A stretch of 64,000 nt of DNA from Endothia cerciana (taxonomy: Eukaryota; Ascomycota; Sordariomycetes; Diaporthales; Cryphonectriaceae): assembly GCA_026119935.1 (NCBI GenBank), contig JALRMH010000016.1, positions 558,001-622,000 of the forward strand. Direction: 5' to 3'. Below the pieces are notes generated by a model that did not search any database, was not told where the DNA came from, and saw only the letters and a program-made list of their open reading frames with translations. Each line of letters begins with the position of its first letter. Position 1 is the stretch's first letter. Below are positions 11,494 to 22,814 of this stretch, one piece after another. Made by a program: the position numbers and the translations under genes.

Positions 11494-12676
11494 ATGGACC
11501 GTGTGCTGGAGCGCACGCCCCTGCTGGGCAATCGCCAGCAGGACGAGGAGGGGCAGGCCTCTGGCTCGGACCATGTGAGTCTTCCGGGGAGCTTCAGAGC
11601 CCCCCGGGGAGCCATCACTCGTCACTGACACACGCCCAGCCTATCTTCCTCCGAGCCGCGCATTCTCCCTGGCGCCCTCTCAACCAGAATGTCCTGGGCT
11701 ACCTCCGTGCCGGGATCCTGGCATATATTATCGCGGCAGCCGGCATGCTTATTGATTACAAGATCAAACACCGCGAGGACCAGCACACAAATTGGCGCGT
11801 TCCGTTTCAGTTCTCCACCGTCACTTGGGTCCTGTTGATCTTGTACCACCTCATGGTCACTGTAAGGCCTAGTCTACACCGTCTGTGGGAATGCGGTCAT
11901 GCTGATTACACCGATCTAGGCCTGGACCGTCACTCATATGCACTGGCCTGATACCGACCCAAATGACACCCGATGGGAATCCAGACTCATCCGCTTCATG
12001 TCGCCACCGGAGCAGATCTCTGGCGACCGACGACGCTTCTACTTCAGTCTGTTCTACACCGTGACTCATGTCTTCGCCCTCATGAACGTCCTGGTATACT
12101 GGACGATCATGGTGCCGAATGGCCATTCCCATTGGCCCTCCGAAGGAGGCGGCGACGAGGGCTTCTACGTGGTCATGACCGACGATGGCAACAGCAGATT
12201 TCCTCCCTTCAAGGATGTTTTTTCTGAAGGCTGGTTCAAGGCCTTCTCGCTGTTCAACCTCAATATATTTCCCGCTCTCGTCACGGTGATCGAGTCCGTC
12301 TTCTTGAACAGCATGAGACGACAAGAGGTAAGTCTCGGTGTCCCGATGTCTGGAATGCGCCATGACTGACGACGGCCTTGCCACAGCCCGTACCCAGCCA
12401 CCTCTTCGGCACCATAGGCTCCGCCGGATTGTACCTGGCCTACGGCGCGGTTGGCAAGATGGTCACTGGCCACAGCCCCTTCTTTTGGATGGACGAGGGC
12501 GTCGTCGGCAGCAAAGAGAAGGTAGCAGGATACTGCGCTGGATTCGTCTCCATGGCGCCAGCAAGTGAGTCCTCCTGGCAGCCCCAGTCTTGAGCCCTAT
12601 GTCTGACACGAAGGCAGTGTTCTCCATGCTGTACGGGCTCATCGGCATGCGTGAGAATGCTTCTCACACGCACTAG
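11494..12676 (+). CDS. Multipass membrane protein, possible FAR-17a/AIG1-like
   Basis: About 315 residues in five exons: 11494-11574, 11640-11861, 11920-12327, 12387-12564, 12618-12676. All introns have GTGAGT, GTAAG or GTAAGT donors and CAG/TAG acceptors, and every junction keeps phase. After a polar N-terminus (MDRVLERTPLLGNRQQ) come about six hydrophobic segments: LRAGILAYIIAAAGML, FSTVTWVLLILYHLMV, FYFSLFYTVTHVFALMNVLV, FSLFNLNIFPALVTVIESV, SHLFGTIGSAGLYLAYGAV, and VAGYCAGFVSMAPA. The pattern and embedded histidines resemble the FAR-17a/AIG1 and Rolling-stone-like group (serine hydrolases of fatty-acid esters of hydroxy fatty acids in animals), but I am not certain of this. The protein is probably in an endomembrane or plasma membrane. 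The splicing model is much firmer than the function. Confidence 0.75.
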
Positions 12677-14736
12677 CTTGCCACTTGCTGATGCCATACG
12701 CCCCTTTGCTGGCGTCTCTGCGTGTCTGATGAAGCAGCCGAAGATCACGGTCTAGGCCCGTGTGTTCGCACGATGACAGGCTCGACGCAAGTCCAGCCAA
12801 GATGGGTAGGAAGAAAAATATCTTTTTCTGGTCTCAGTGAATGAGTAATGCATGCCTACCTCCTTGAGAAGGATTGAACGTAACTGCGAAGATATTGTTA
12901 TGGGCTGATCATGGTTTACACGGCCTGTCAAGTTCGACCTGACAGAAATTCCGGCTTAGGATAGAGTGCACTACAGACTGAGAATATATGTGCCTCCCCA
13001 ACAACCTCGTGTGAGCCGGAGCACCAGGTGACGACGGCACCAAGTGCTCGATAAGACGGACGCAAGGGCTCGCTGGAATGACGTGGCTCGAGACATCGCT
13101 ATGATCCCGCTATGATCCCGCTACGCAGAGCTATGTTGTCGCCGCTCACCGGTCTCCCAGCGGGAAGAGCTGTGACACACAGGAATGCAGCGGCCGATAA
13201 CCCCGACGGGATGTTCCTGATTTTGGCCACTAGTGAGTGTGCCACGGCGAGACATGCTCACGCCGTTCAGCGACTATGTCTCGCTAAAACTAAAAGAAGC
13301 CAGCCACTAAGCCCAGTGTGGGTGCAGCGAACGTCAACCCAGCCAGTCGGGACTGCGCCGTGACAAGAGCAGTGCTTTTTAGTGCTTGCGAAATGTGTAC
13401 GTCGGAATTCCTTGTCTGCCATACAGAGTACGGTTCACAGAGAGATCGACAGGGAATGAGGCTGTGCTCGAAGACACGCTTGTTGAGCTGTCGTACCATG
13501 GTATGGCCATTCGTGCCCGTCTATTGGTCCTGTCTTCAACTTGATAACCCTCCCCCCCCTGACCGCTAAGCCTGGCGGGCGCCTATTTTCCCACGTTGCA
13601 CCCACAAATCTTATCCGGCCTCTGCCTTTTCGATGCGTCGACTGCAGGCGCAGAACCTCCTTGCGATTTCTGTTGGCTTCTTTGACCGACCGCCCGACAG
13701 AGTTTAGAGCCATGTCAATTGCAGTCTGACCTGCTCACATGCTCGCGGTGGGACGCGCAGCACAGGACGCCTCACCGACGAGAACGGGAGTCCTTTGCAC
13801 ATGGTGGTTGCCATCAGCGCACGACATTAGTTGACTCTACATCAAAACTTCACGTAGCTCAGGAGGCAGCCCGCAGGCTAGTTTCACGCTTCTCCATAAC
13901 TCTGGATCCGTCAATGCACCCGTTGACTGTGGACCTTTCGGGCTGCAAAGGTCCTAGATGCGGGAGGCAGAAGAAAGAGGCTGGGCTGCGATGGACGATC
14001 GCAGCCCGAGCAGCTTCAATATCAAAAAAAGGTTGGCTAGGGGGGGTTGGAAACCCCTGCTTGATGACGCTCTTGGTGTTATGGCGATCCCACCTTGTTT
14101 TCAGGGCACTGATCTACGGTGTACCTGGGGCACTGCATCTCATTTCTTGGCAAAGTCATCCCGTACCGGTACTGCATCTTCAACCATTGACGGCTGAGAA
14201 GAGGCTGTAGGCAGCCGGCGCCGCGTCGCATTGCTGCATAAATACTGGCAAACCACCCATCTCCCTTTGGGCGTTTTCTCTTCTTTCCTTCTTCCTCCCC
14301 CACCACAACCACAAAGGGTCGCCAAGTACACAGAGTATCTACTGATCCAGACAATCGTTTCATCGGTGATATCTCTCAACGGGCCCTCGTCAATCCATTT
14401 TGTGCCTCCTTTGCCCCCCCCCCCCTCTTTTTTCTTTTTTTTGTTCATCCGGTCTCTCTCTGTCGCGGGAATTCTACTCCTTTCGCTCGTTTCGTCACTC
14501 TCTTGGTATAAGTCATCCGTGAAGGACGAGAACGGTTACAGGATCGCAAGAAAGTTGCCACGGTGAAGTTCTTAGCGCTCCGTTCGTTTTTGTCTTTCCG
14601 TCCCGTACGCCTAGAATCCGCGTGTTCTTCCGAAGTCAGCTTTCCGGGCACACATTCGAAGCGAAACTACGAGCGAAGGGAGTTTCGAAGCCAGGTTAAG
14701 CCCGACAAATCCGCCGACAGGAACCCAAACTCCACC
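12677..14736. other. Intergenic region and long pyrimidine-rich leader of the BTB gene
   Basis: About 2 kb. No gene is supported in 12.7-14.2 kb, apart from a two-copy 11-bp tandem repeat at 13098-13119. From about 14270 to 14480 the strand is strongly pyrimidine-rich (C run at 14414-14425 followed by T-rich sequence), which resembles a fungal core promoter and 5' leader for the downstream gene. The downstream frame is open from 14563, so a longer N-terminus is possible. Confidence 0.45.
13098..13119. repeat. Two tandem copies of an 11-bp unit
   Basis: GCTATGATCCC repeated twice without interruption, followed by a degenerate third start (GCTACG). Probably replication slippage. Confidence 0.7.
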
Positions 14737-15765
14737 ATGTTCAAGCGCTCGTTCAGGTCACACTCCACCAGCCAGGCTGGTGCGACGACCATGGACTCGC
14801 AGTACAAGGTGGACAAGTCGGCGAGGCTGAAGCAGAAGGGCACAGCCACGGCGAACTCCGTACGGGACCCTACCAAGTTGTCGAAACTGCAGCGGTCGCT
14901 CACGGAACGCGAGGCCGCGGCGTCATCCTCGCGTAAGGGTGATGCTACGCACCACAACCACAACGCCGCCCAGGCGAACCTCGCGCCCTCGCCGATCGTC
15001 ACGCTCATGATCGGCGGTGAGGGGCGACTGTTTGCGGCGCACGAGGACGTCCTCTGCCAGAGCCCTTTTTTCAAGCAGGCTCTGCGGGGTGGCTACCTCG
15101 AGCAGTCGTACACGCAGTCCAGGAGAATCGCGCTCCCGGACGAGGAGCCGGAAGTCTTCTCGGCGGTCCTCGAGTACCTCTACAAGGGCGACTACTATCC
15201 GCGGCTGCTCCACAACAAGCACCGCAACTCTTGGGAGCTCGAGGACTCCACCGGTCGCACCTCGCGCCGAGGAGCCACACCAAACGCATCCCCACAGGTC
15301 AACAACGAAAACCACTACGGGGGTGGCCGCGCAGCCACGACGGGGCCTTCGACCCCGCGCACCCCCTCGGCTGTCGAGGCGACAATTTACCTGCAGAACG
15401 CGGGCCAACACATCCTGCGGGACACGGTGGTGTACTGTGCCGCGGAACGGTACGGTCTGGAGGAGCTCAAGCGGCTCGCGCTGCGGAAGCAGGGCCTCCA
15501 GACGGGCATCGACGTGGGCACCATCCTGCGGAGTGCCCAGTACTGCTACGCGCACACCCCAGACTCGGACAGCCGCCTGCGCGCCCACTACCTAGCGCTG
15601 ATCATCCGGTGCCGCAAGACCTTCAAGCGCAGCGGCACCATGCAGGCTGAGATGGAGAAGGGAGGAGAGGGCTCGAAGCTGTTCTTCGACCTGTTCGTCG
15701 CGCTGTGCAACCACCTCGACGACATCGTCGAGGCGGGGAACAGGGGCTCCCCAAGGACCATCTGA
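14737..15765 (+). CDS. BTB/POZ domain protein
   Basis: Single exon, 342 residues from the ATG at 14737, chosen for its CCACC context; the same frame is open upstream to 14563 and could add 58 residues. The N-terminal 85 residues are basic and Ser/Thr-rich (low complexity). A BTB-like fold starts at SPIVTLMIGGEGRLFAAHEDVLCQSPFFKQAL (about residues 86-117), then LPDEEPEVFSAVLEYLYKGDYYP. It is interrupted by a low-complexity insert of about 65 residues (TSRRGATPNASPQ... to PRTPSAVEA). It then resumes with the alpha-helical tail DTVVYCAAERYGLEELKRLALRK. Fungal BTB proteins of this type act as dimerising adaptors, some with Cullin-3, but no partner is evident. The codons are strongly GC-rich. The family is firm, the role unknown. 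Confidence 0.85.
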   Translation: MFKRSFRSHSTSQAGATTMDSQYKVDKSARLKQKGTATANSVRDPTKLSKLQRSLTEREAAASSSRKGDATHHNHNAAQANLAPSPIVTLMIGGEGRLFAAHEDVLCQSPFFKQALRGGYLEQSYTQSRRIALPDEEPEVFSAVLEYLYKGDYYPRLLHNKHRNSWELEDSTGRTSRRGATPNASPQVNNENHYGGGRAATTGPSTPRTPSAVEATIYLQNAGQHILRDTVVYCAAERYGLEELKRLALRKQGLQTGIDVGTILRSAQYCYAHTPDSDSRLRAHYLALIIRCRKTFKRSGTMQAEMEKGGEGSKLFFDLFVALCNHLDDIVEAGNRGSPRTI

Positions 15766-17534
15766 ACGGCCACGCGTGAGTGAGGCCTACAGGAGAGTCT
15801 TTCGGGCTCGTCAGGGTCAGAGGACAATTTGACTCCGCGGCGAGCATGGTGGATCTGATTTCCCAATTTCTTTTTACGGGCGTTCCATCGGCATCTCCAC
15901 TTTTAAAGACAAGACCGAGATTGATACACATCCCCAAGAGACTTTCTTGAGATTCCAGCTTTGGGAGAGACTGCGATCTGAGGGACGGATACACGCTGCT
16001 TGGGGATATTTTGTCGTTTTTTGTTTTGGTGGCAACCAAACCCGCTCTGCTCTACGGTTTGAATTTTTTTTGTTCTGGTCGCGAAACTCTCCTATTCGGA
16101 TCCGGTATTTCACAGGCGTTCTCGGATTCCAACCGTCCTTGCTCCCATGGCCCAAAACTCAACGTCAGACTGGATCTCCATTGGGCCATTTGGGAGAATG
16201 CTAGATCTCGACTCTGCTTCTTCACTTCTTCATGGAGGTTGGCCGATCACACCTGTTCTGATGTTGGTGGTGTCCCGGGGGATACCAAGGTGGAAGGAGA
16301 CTGGGCTCGCCTTTAATGCTGGACCATATCGGAGAGGATCAGTACAATGATCTTGGACAAGGGCGTTGCGGGCTTCCGCCTGCGAGAACGATGGATCCCT
16401 GAGTAGTCCGTTTCCTTCCGCTTTCATCCCCCTTTTGCACGGTTCTTGTTTCTCGTGTGTGCTTTCATCTCCGCTGCCTTTTGGAACAGAGAGATTTTGG
16501 GATAAGGGTTCTGATTTCTGCTTCTGACGCTTTCTGGTTTACTTCAAGCCGGCGTCAGGGGAAAAGATCGCGAGGCATGCGTTATCAAGATCATCTTTCG
16601 CAACAGCTTTCTGCTCTTGAATAACACAACCCACCGCTATCCATCGCCACAGCACACACCACACACACACCAGGAGTTTGTGTCAACATTTGGGTTTTTC
16701 CCCACAATGATTCCTTTCACCAACGGTTATTGTCCGGCTTTCTTTTGGGAAAGCTCACGGGATCTGCTTTTCCAAGACACTGGCGTTTGATCATCAGATT
16801 GTCATCCTGAAAAGTCCCTGCTCTCTTTCACGAAATACGGCTGCCGGAAGGGAGATGACACAACACAACACCTGTCCAGATTGACCACAACAAGTAAGCC
16901 GTACGCTCGATGCGTGACGCTTGCACTGTCCTTTCCGTCTGCCGACCTCGCATCTCAACAAGCATTGTATGCTGCCGAACAAGAATGTCAAAGCGACCAA
17001 CTTCCGACTCGACACTTTTCCTTTGTCAGATAGCCAAGGGGAAGAAAGGGGTTTGGTGGGAAGGGAAGTCGGGGAACTTATGAACCCTCCCGGGAGGGCG
17101 ATATGTTTACGACATGAGATGACTGATGGAGCAGAATTTTTGAATTTTTTTTTTTTTTGGATTCTGTGTGTGGCCTGCATTATTCTTCTTGGTCAGCCGC
17201 GTTGCTAGAAGCAGATCACCGGGGTGTGTCAGCGTCATATACTAGCTTTGCACGTACTGACGACTACTGACGAGGTTTGATGGTACTACTCATGTATGTA
17301 TTAGGCTTCGGGCCCGTGGTCCACGCCTCTGGCTCTGCCTGGATAGCTAGCAACGTGCCCCACTCACCGTGAGGGCTAGGTAATGGGAGATTCGGCCATC
17401 TCCAAACCTTTTCCCGCTCCGCCCTCTTGCGTGCATGACATGTTCCGAGCTCAGTTACGCGTAGACATCTAGTGTTGTGAGTCTAACATAAGTTTAGGCA
17501 ACCTCGTGAGCATGCGGCCCTCTGGTGCCCATCT
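15766..17534. other. Intergenic region, about 1.8 kb
   Basis: Between the convergent BTB and DUF1349 genes. No coding signal I trust. The sequence is T-rich in places (for example 16060-16080 and 17140-17158) and probably includes a long 3' UTR of the BTB gene. Confidence 0.45.
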
Positions 17535-18098
17535 CTAAGCCCACTTCACCTCGAACCCTTTGAATTGGGCCTCCAACTCCTCACTCGCCTCCTTGTTCGG
17601 CCGACACGCGTACGCCTCGACCTTCACCTCCCACTCGTCCCTACTACCGTGTCCAAACGGCCAACACACCTCCCTCAGCGGGATCTTCTCCTCCCCGACC
17701 ACCTGATACACCCACAGGCTCAGCCCCAACTCATCCTCCCCGCTGTCAACCGCGATCGTCACCCACCCCGCCTCCTCGCCACCGCCGGACACCGGGGCGA
17801 GACTCCAGTCCGCCCACGCATCGCACGCCACGGTGGCGGCCCGCGGCGTCCCGTTGTAGATCTCGACGCCCGCCTTGATCCACTTTGGGGGGGAACTGCC
17901 GGGGGAGGGCTGCGACGCGCCGCGCGCCCCTAGGGAGAGGAGGAGGCCTGCCTGGTCGTACTGGCGCAGATGGGAGGGCAGGAGGAAGGAGACGCGTGCC
18001 GAGACGAAGCTGGAGAGGGGGGAGGTGGACTTTGTGCCTTCGGGGGAGGTGCTGGGGGCTTTTTATTATACCGTGACATGAGGGGTTAACTGGTATAA

Positions 18099-18138
<40 letters not shown>

Positions 18139-18269
18139 GAAGGGGAAGGGGGAGGGGTTGGGTTGAGGATGAGTTGTCCGTGGGACCTACCGTTGAAAAC
18201 ATCCGTGGTGGGCGGCTTGCGCCAGACGTCGGTGCCGGGGCTGGCCTTGATGGTGAAGGTGGTTACCAT
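17535..18269 (-). CDS. DUF1349 (concanavalin A-like) family protein
   Basis: 200 residues in two exons, 18269-18191 and 18058-17535, with a 132-bp intron (GTAGGT donor). The N-terminus reads MVTTFTIKASPGTDVWRKPPTTDVFN, and exon 2 continues with SPLSSFVSARVSFLLPSHLRQYDQAGLLLSL, KWIKAGVEIYNGTP, CDAWADWSLAPV and LGLSLWVYQ. These are the conserved blocks of DUF1349, a jelly-roll fold annotated in yeast as regulation-of-enolase protein 1; the biochemical role is not established. The start is the ATG next to the conserved N-terminus. No signal peptide, so presumably cytosolic. The intron contains a (TA)n microsatellite, described separately. A good match in length and order of motifs. Confidence 0.85.
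18105..18135. repeat. (TA)n microsatellite inside an intron
   Basis: About 15 uninterrupted TA dinucleotides (preceded by TATAATATATG), lying within the single intron of the DUF1349 gene. Length polymorphism here would change intron length without touching the protein. Confidence 0.9.
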
Positions 18270-18977
18270 TATGTGTTTCCGGCTGATCAATAGTCTGATA
18301 ATCTGACGTGTCCAATCCCAATATCCTGTACTATGACCAAGGGAGGAAGAACAGGGAGAGTAAATGCCTGTCTTTTAACTTCATCGTCAAAGGCGGGGTA
18401 CATGCGAGCCCTCCAGCCCGGCTCCGCCCCGCCCGGCGTCAGCACCAGTTGAGCCACCTCACAGGAATTCTCGGTCGTTGCGCCCTCGACGTCTCCTTTG
18501 GACATGAACTCTCTTGTCTAGGCAGTCGTGATCGGGTCCCGTTCAGGTTCCTTGCTCTGTATCTGGCAGCCCACGACGGGACGTGAGGATCCGAGATGCC
18601 ACATCGGCGCCTCAGCCAAGAAAACTCGCCTTACTTACCCCAAACTGCCGCTGGTGATAGCTTCACTTCCGGGGCAGGCCTTATCAAGGCTGAAGCGCCT
18701 TCACCATGAGACACTCACAACGGAACGAGAGACCCCAGCATGCTTGCGAATTCGGCGGATGAACCCTCTGAGGCCGTTGGGGGCTTGCATTTGGAGGGGG
18801 GGGGGGGGAGGATTTGGTGTAATTATACGGAAACATATCAAACACGATTAAGTATGTTTTATGACTTGCTTTAGTCACACTACACAAGTACGTACTGCCA
18901 CCGAGTCACGACCGTCCTGCCTTTTGGGACCGCGATCATCAGTATGGCCTATGCAGGCGCTTGAACGGTTCAAGATC
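18270..18977. other. Intergenic region with a poly(dG) tract
   Basis: About 700 bp between the DUF1349 start and the FAD oxidase stop. No gene is supported. A 13-base G run occupies 18796-18808. Confidence 0.5.
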
Positions 18978-20468
18978 TTACAACTCCTGCAATGCGTGCT
19001 GCATCGTGTCCGTGTCATCCAACACCACTTCCTTGAGTGAGTCCACGATCTTGGGCAGCAGCTCATGCTCGGTCCAGTTCCAGATCAGCGAGCTGTCCTG
19101 GGCCTGCCAGGCCGCGCCCGTCCACCACGTGTTGTCACGTCCCTGCAGGGCGTTGACCTTCTTGTAGAAGCCGTTCTCTATCTCGAAGGCCGACACCGTC
19201 AACTGGTAGGGAGAGTGGTTGTTAAAGGCAGCGAAGGAGGGATTGCCGCTGATATTGAAGCCGTTCTTCCTAACAAACCTAGACAGATCTTCGAGGATAG
19301 CCTCCTGAACCTCCTTGCCCGACTCTCTGGAAGTAGTAGCATAGTAGGTCACGTACAGATCGTCGAATCCCGGCGCCGCGAGGAACCCGTAATCCATAGG
19401 CACGGGCGCGATCGCGTACGGAGCCTGCAGATCGATGTTGAGGAACGCGTCGGCCGTCGGAAGCCCGGTGATGTTCAGGACAGCAGCCCAGTACTGGACG
19501 TCTTCGAACTGAGAGAACAGCCGCAACTGTCCCGGTGTCAGGGCAAGACCCAGGCGCAGGAGGTCGTGCGGTTTCGGCGGGACGGCGATGAGCAGCTTCT
19601 TTGCGCGGATGGGCCGGAGTCCCACTTCCGTGGTGGACGACTTCAGATATGCCCTGATGCCACCCCCGTGGCGCAGGACGCCCTGTATGGTCGTGTTGAG
19701 GAACACGTCGTCTCCGAGACGGAGCAGCGCCTGGTTGTAGATCTCCTGGTTGCCTTCGGCTGCTGAGATGAAGGGCGGCGCGAGACCGAGGAAGGTCGCC
19801 GCCAAGTCGCCAGTGAAGGCCTTCATGACATAAAGTGTCGGCACCGTGAGCAGGTTGCGGAATCCTGGCGCGTACTGTGAGACTTCGAATATCATCGCTC
19901 CGAGGTCATACTTTTGCAAAAAGTCGCCATAGGGCAGGAGGAGGTCCTCGGGAATCTCTGCCGGTAGGTCGTATCCCCGGTTGAGGAAAGGATACTGCTG
20001 CACGAGGCTAAGGTATTTGGCAAAGGCAAGTCCTACAGCCGTCGAGTTGGCCCACGTAACTGAACTTGGTAGATCCTGGACTATCTTGCCGTCGCTCTTG
20101 AGATTGTTGATGAAGACAGAAGTATCTCCGTAACCGAGGGCGGTAGGGCTCAAGGCCACTCCGAGCGAGGAAAAGAAATTAGTCACGGTGGTGATGTTGT
20201 GGTATGCTATCACACCATAGTCGAAGACTTTCCCCGTCGTCGAGTCGCGGTAGGTGTTGACGTGACCACCAAGTTGAGCCTCTTTCTCGATCAAGGCTAC
20301 CGAGTATCCCATCTCTTTGAGCCGAATGGCTGCATATGTCCCACTTGCACCTCCTCCCAGGATGCACACATCACGAAGTACCTCATCGCCAACCGCAGTG
20401 GTGGCGCTGGCTGAAGCCACTTGCGCCACAGACGGTAGGAGAGAGAAGACGACGCGTGTCAGATGCAT
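18978..20468 (-). CDS. Secreted FAD-dependent amine-oxidase-like enzyme (beta-cyclopiazonate dehydrogenase-like)
   Basis: Single exon, 496 residues from the ATG at 20468 (MHLTRVVFSLLPSVAQVASA), which begins a good signal peptide; an earlier in-frame ATG at 20525 would bury that signal and is less likely. The Rossmann FAD-binding motif is CILGGGASGTYAAIRLKEMG (around residues 35-54), followed by the acidic ribose-binding end of strand 2 (ALIEKEAQLGGHV). Later blocks include FDYGVIAYHN and RAKKLLIAVPPKP. Multiple NxS/T sites fit secretion. The family (flavin amine oxidase / beta-cyclopiazonate dehydrogenase-like) includes enzymes of indole alkaloid biosynthesis in Aspergillus, but most fungal members are of unknown substrate. 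The closest minus-strand neighbours at 22.8 and 26.6 kb are also redox enzymes. Family assignment good, substrate unknown. Confidence 0.85.
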   Translation of the reverse strand: MHLTRVVFSLLPSVAQVASASATTAVGDEVLRDVCILGGGASGTYAAIRLKEMGYSVALIEKEAQLGGHVNTYRDSTTGKVFDYGVIAYHNITTVTNFFSSLGVALSPTALGYGDTSVFINNLKSDGKIVQDLPSSVTWANSTAVGLAFAKYLSLVQQYPFLNRGYDLPAEIPEDLLLPYGDFLQKYDLGAMIFEVSQYAPGFRNLLTVPTLYVMKAFTGDLAATFLGLAPPFISAAEGNQEIYNQALLRLGDDVFLNTTIQGVLRHGGGIRAYLKSSTTEVGLRPIRAKKLLIAVPPKPHDLLRLGLALTPGQLRLFSQFEDVQYWAAVLNITGLPTADAFLNIDLQAPYAIAPVPMDYGFLAAPGFDDLYVTYYATTSRESGKEVQEAILEDLSRFVRKNGFNISGNPSFAAFNNHSPYQLTVSAFEIENGFYKKVNALQGRDNTWWTGAAWQAQDSSLIWNWTEHELLPKIVDSLKEVVLDDTDTMQHALQEL

Positions 20469-22814
20469 TGCTGACTGGTCTGGTTTCAACAAATTAGTCG
20501 TTGGCCGAGAAAGATTTCTTTCCACGCGTAGGTGGGTGGGGCGGGCCTAAAGAAGGAATCGCGATAGCAGAGGATCTCGTCTGTAGGCTTCTCCGAGAAT
20601 CGTTCCAGATTACTTTCAGGTTAAGTACCTGGGGTGGTCTCAGCTGAGTCCTCCTCGCTGCTCACTTGGGTTTGCCCGGTTGTGGTGCCCCTGGCGCTGT
20701 TCATCAGCAATCTGGTTGCACAAATCACACCCCTCCTGCTACTATTGACCGCTGATGCTACGTGGCGTCGCCTTCAGAGATGCGGCCATGCTTCCTGATA
20801 GGTGTTTACTTACTTGGTGCTGACTCAAATTCCACGCCCCTTGCAAGGCGGTTGAGCCTGCTGACGGCAATTCTGCGAGACATGCCTTGCAACCTGTTTC
20901 CCATGCAATATTGTGGGCTCCGTTCTGACCTGGGGATGGGCCGAGCACACGTCAGCAGAGCTCAAAAAGCTGCCTCGTCAACTACCAGGTATTTTCAGGA
21001 GTCTTGCCCACAAGGGGAAAACTGTTCTTGATGATGCGGTAAGACTGATGCTTCCACACTGCTAGGCGAGCGGGGTTTGGTCCAAGCAAGGTTAGTTTTC
21101 GGGCGAGATGATGGCTCATAGCTATAAGCCTGTGCCTGCGATGAACAAGACCGGGCTGGCGTGAGGCAGGATGGAAATTTCCGAGTCCATAACCAAGCCC
21201 CTTCTGCAGCGAGACATGGACGTTAGTGCCGGGGTGATCTCGCGTCTTGTGAATTTGATACGGGAGCTCCTATGGCGTTAGCTCGCAGGCCAGTAATGAG
21301 ACTCCTGGCTTCTTTTCATATCTTTTATCAAAAGGAAATCACCGACGAGTATGGTGCCAGTGATCTTAAGAATTTGAGACGACCGGTATGCAGCAAATGA
21401 CGATATAAAATGAAGTACATTCCGCATGTTGGCCCATCTGCAATCTGGTCAATCGCATAATCCATAATTATGACCTAGGTAGTACTAAGCGGCGCTTCAA
21501 TGTTGGGGTGGGCGAGGTTATCTAATCAAGTCAAAATTCATATCAATGCTGTAGACTATCCGACAATACATATGTGCTAAGATGTTCGTCTTCGTCTTGG
21601 AGACGAATCGTCCCACGTCACTTGTGGAATTGATCATGTGACATGCTCCGATCATATCCTCTGTCCTCGGATCCTTAGCAGCTGGGACGTTATAGTTGTT
21701 GTCGAGGTCCAACGTTTATTATGATGGCTCGTCGTCATCCGGGGCTTTCGCAAATACGTGGTGTATTTTTTCCATCTCGGGCTGGATTAGACGGTCTTAC
21801 CAAATAGTGTCTTGCAGGAGAATTGGCGATGTTTCTCCTGCACCGGACGGGCAAAAGATTGAGGACCCCGGCAATGACTAGCCTAGGCAGGGTGAAAGAC
21901 ATGTTCGCCCTGCGTTCATATGGCTGTGAGTATTCGTGGAGAGTACGAAACCAGATGGTTTTGCCGTTGTAGGCATTGCGTGAGAGGTATGCACGCCCGG
22001 ATGTTTTGAACGATCATCATGTAAAATTGAGGCCTAGAGAGCAAAGTGTGGGAGTCTCCTGAAGGTATGCTCTGTTACCCTGGAAAGGCCATGAGTCTCT
22101 TGACCGTCTTTTCGGGCGACTCCGAATAATTCATACACCTCGGAATGCTCTGTGAATGGAAAATGGCTGTAACTTTCCAATTCTTTTCCACCTAATTATT
22201 ATGTTTCCAATAGTGCGGCGCCAACGCTGAGACAGCTCGCCTGGATCGTACTAATTCTGCAACATTAGGTACTGGGTCATGGCATGAGACCGATAACTTC
22301 TCTTTGAGCGTCTATTGCAGGGGGCCTCGCCCCTACCGATAGCACCTCAGGGTTTATGCTGTGGCCGGAACAAGGTTGAAACTCAGCCTCGTCAAATAGC
22401 GATACACTGTTTATCTCTTCAGCAGCCTAAGGGCAATGCCTTTCGGACGGTTTTATAGCTCGTAGCAACACAAACATGTCGCTTTGGTACGCGCTATGCC
22501 GCAGTTCAAGAAACTAAGGATGTGAGAGTTAAGAAGTAACAAGTGAATAAGTTTGAGATCTAGAGTAACTGATACATATCTAGGTGCTTGTCTATCTATG
22601 CTCTAATGCACGCATCTATGTCAAGCTCTTTGGATAGATCTTGATGACACAAGAAGCGTTGAAAAAACACCAACTCGAACCAGAAATCTTAAGCAGGAAA
22701 AGACATCAAAGAGAGAGGGGAACCCCGATGAACTGAGAGCGAGTCGAGGCCACTACACAGCCTTGGCAGCATGGCTGATCAAGAGGCTTTATACAAAGTC
22801 CACGATGAAACCAT
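20469..22814. other. Gene-free stretch, about 2.3 kb
   Basis: Holds the promoter of the FAD oxidase at its left end and the 3' flank of the TmpA-like gene at its right. Frames are short and scattered, and composition is more AT-rich than the flanking genes, especially 21.3-22.7 kb. No gene, repeat or transposon remnant recognised. Confidence 0.45.

Noticed and set aside
19065..19766. 233-codon plus-strand open frame opposite the FAD oxidase
   Set aside because: It mirrors the oxidase codon by codon with low-complexity antisense composition; the minus-strand gene explains it.
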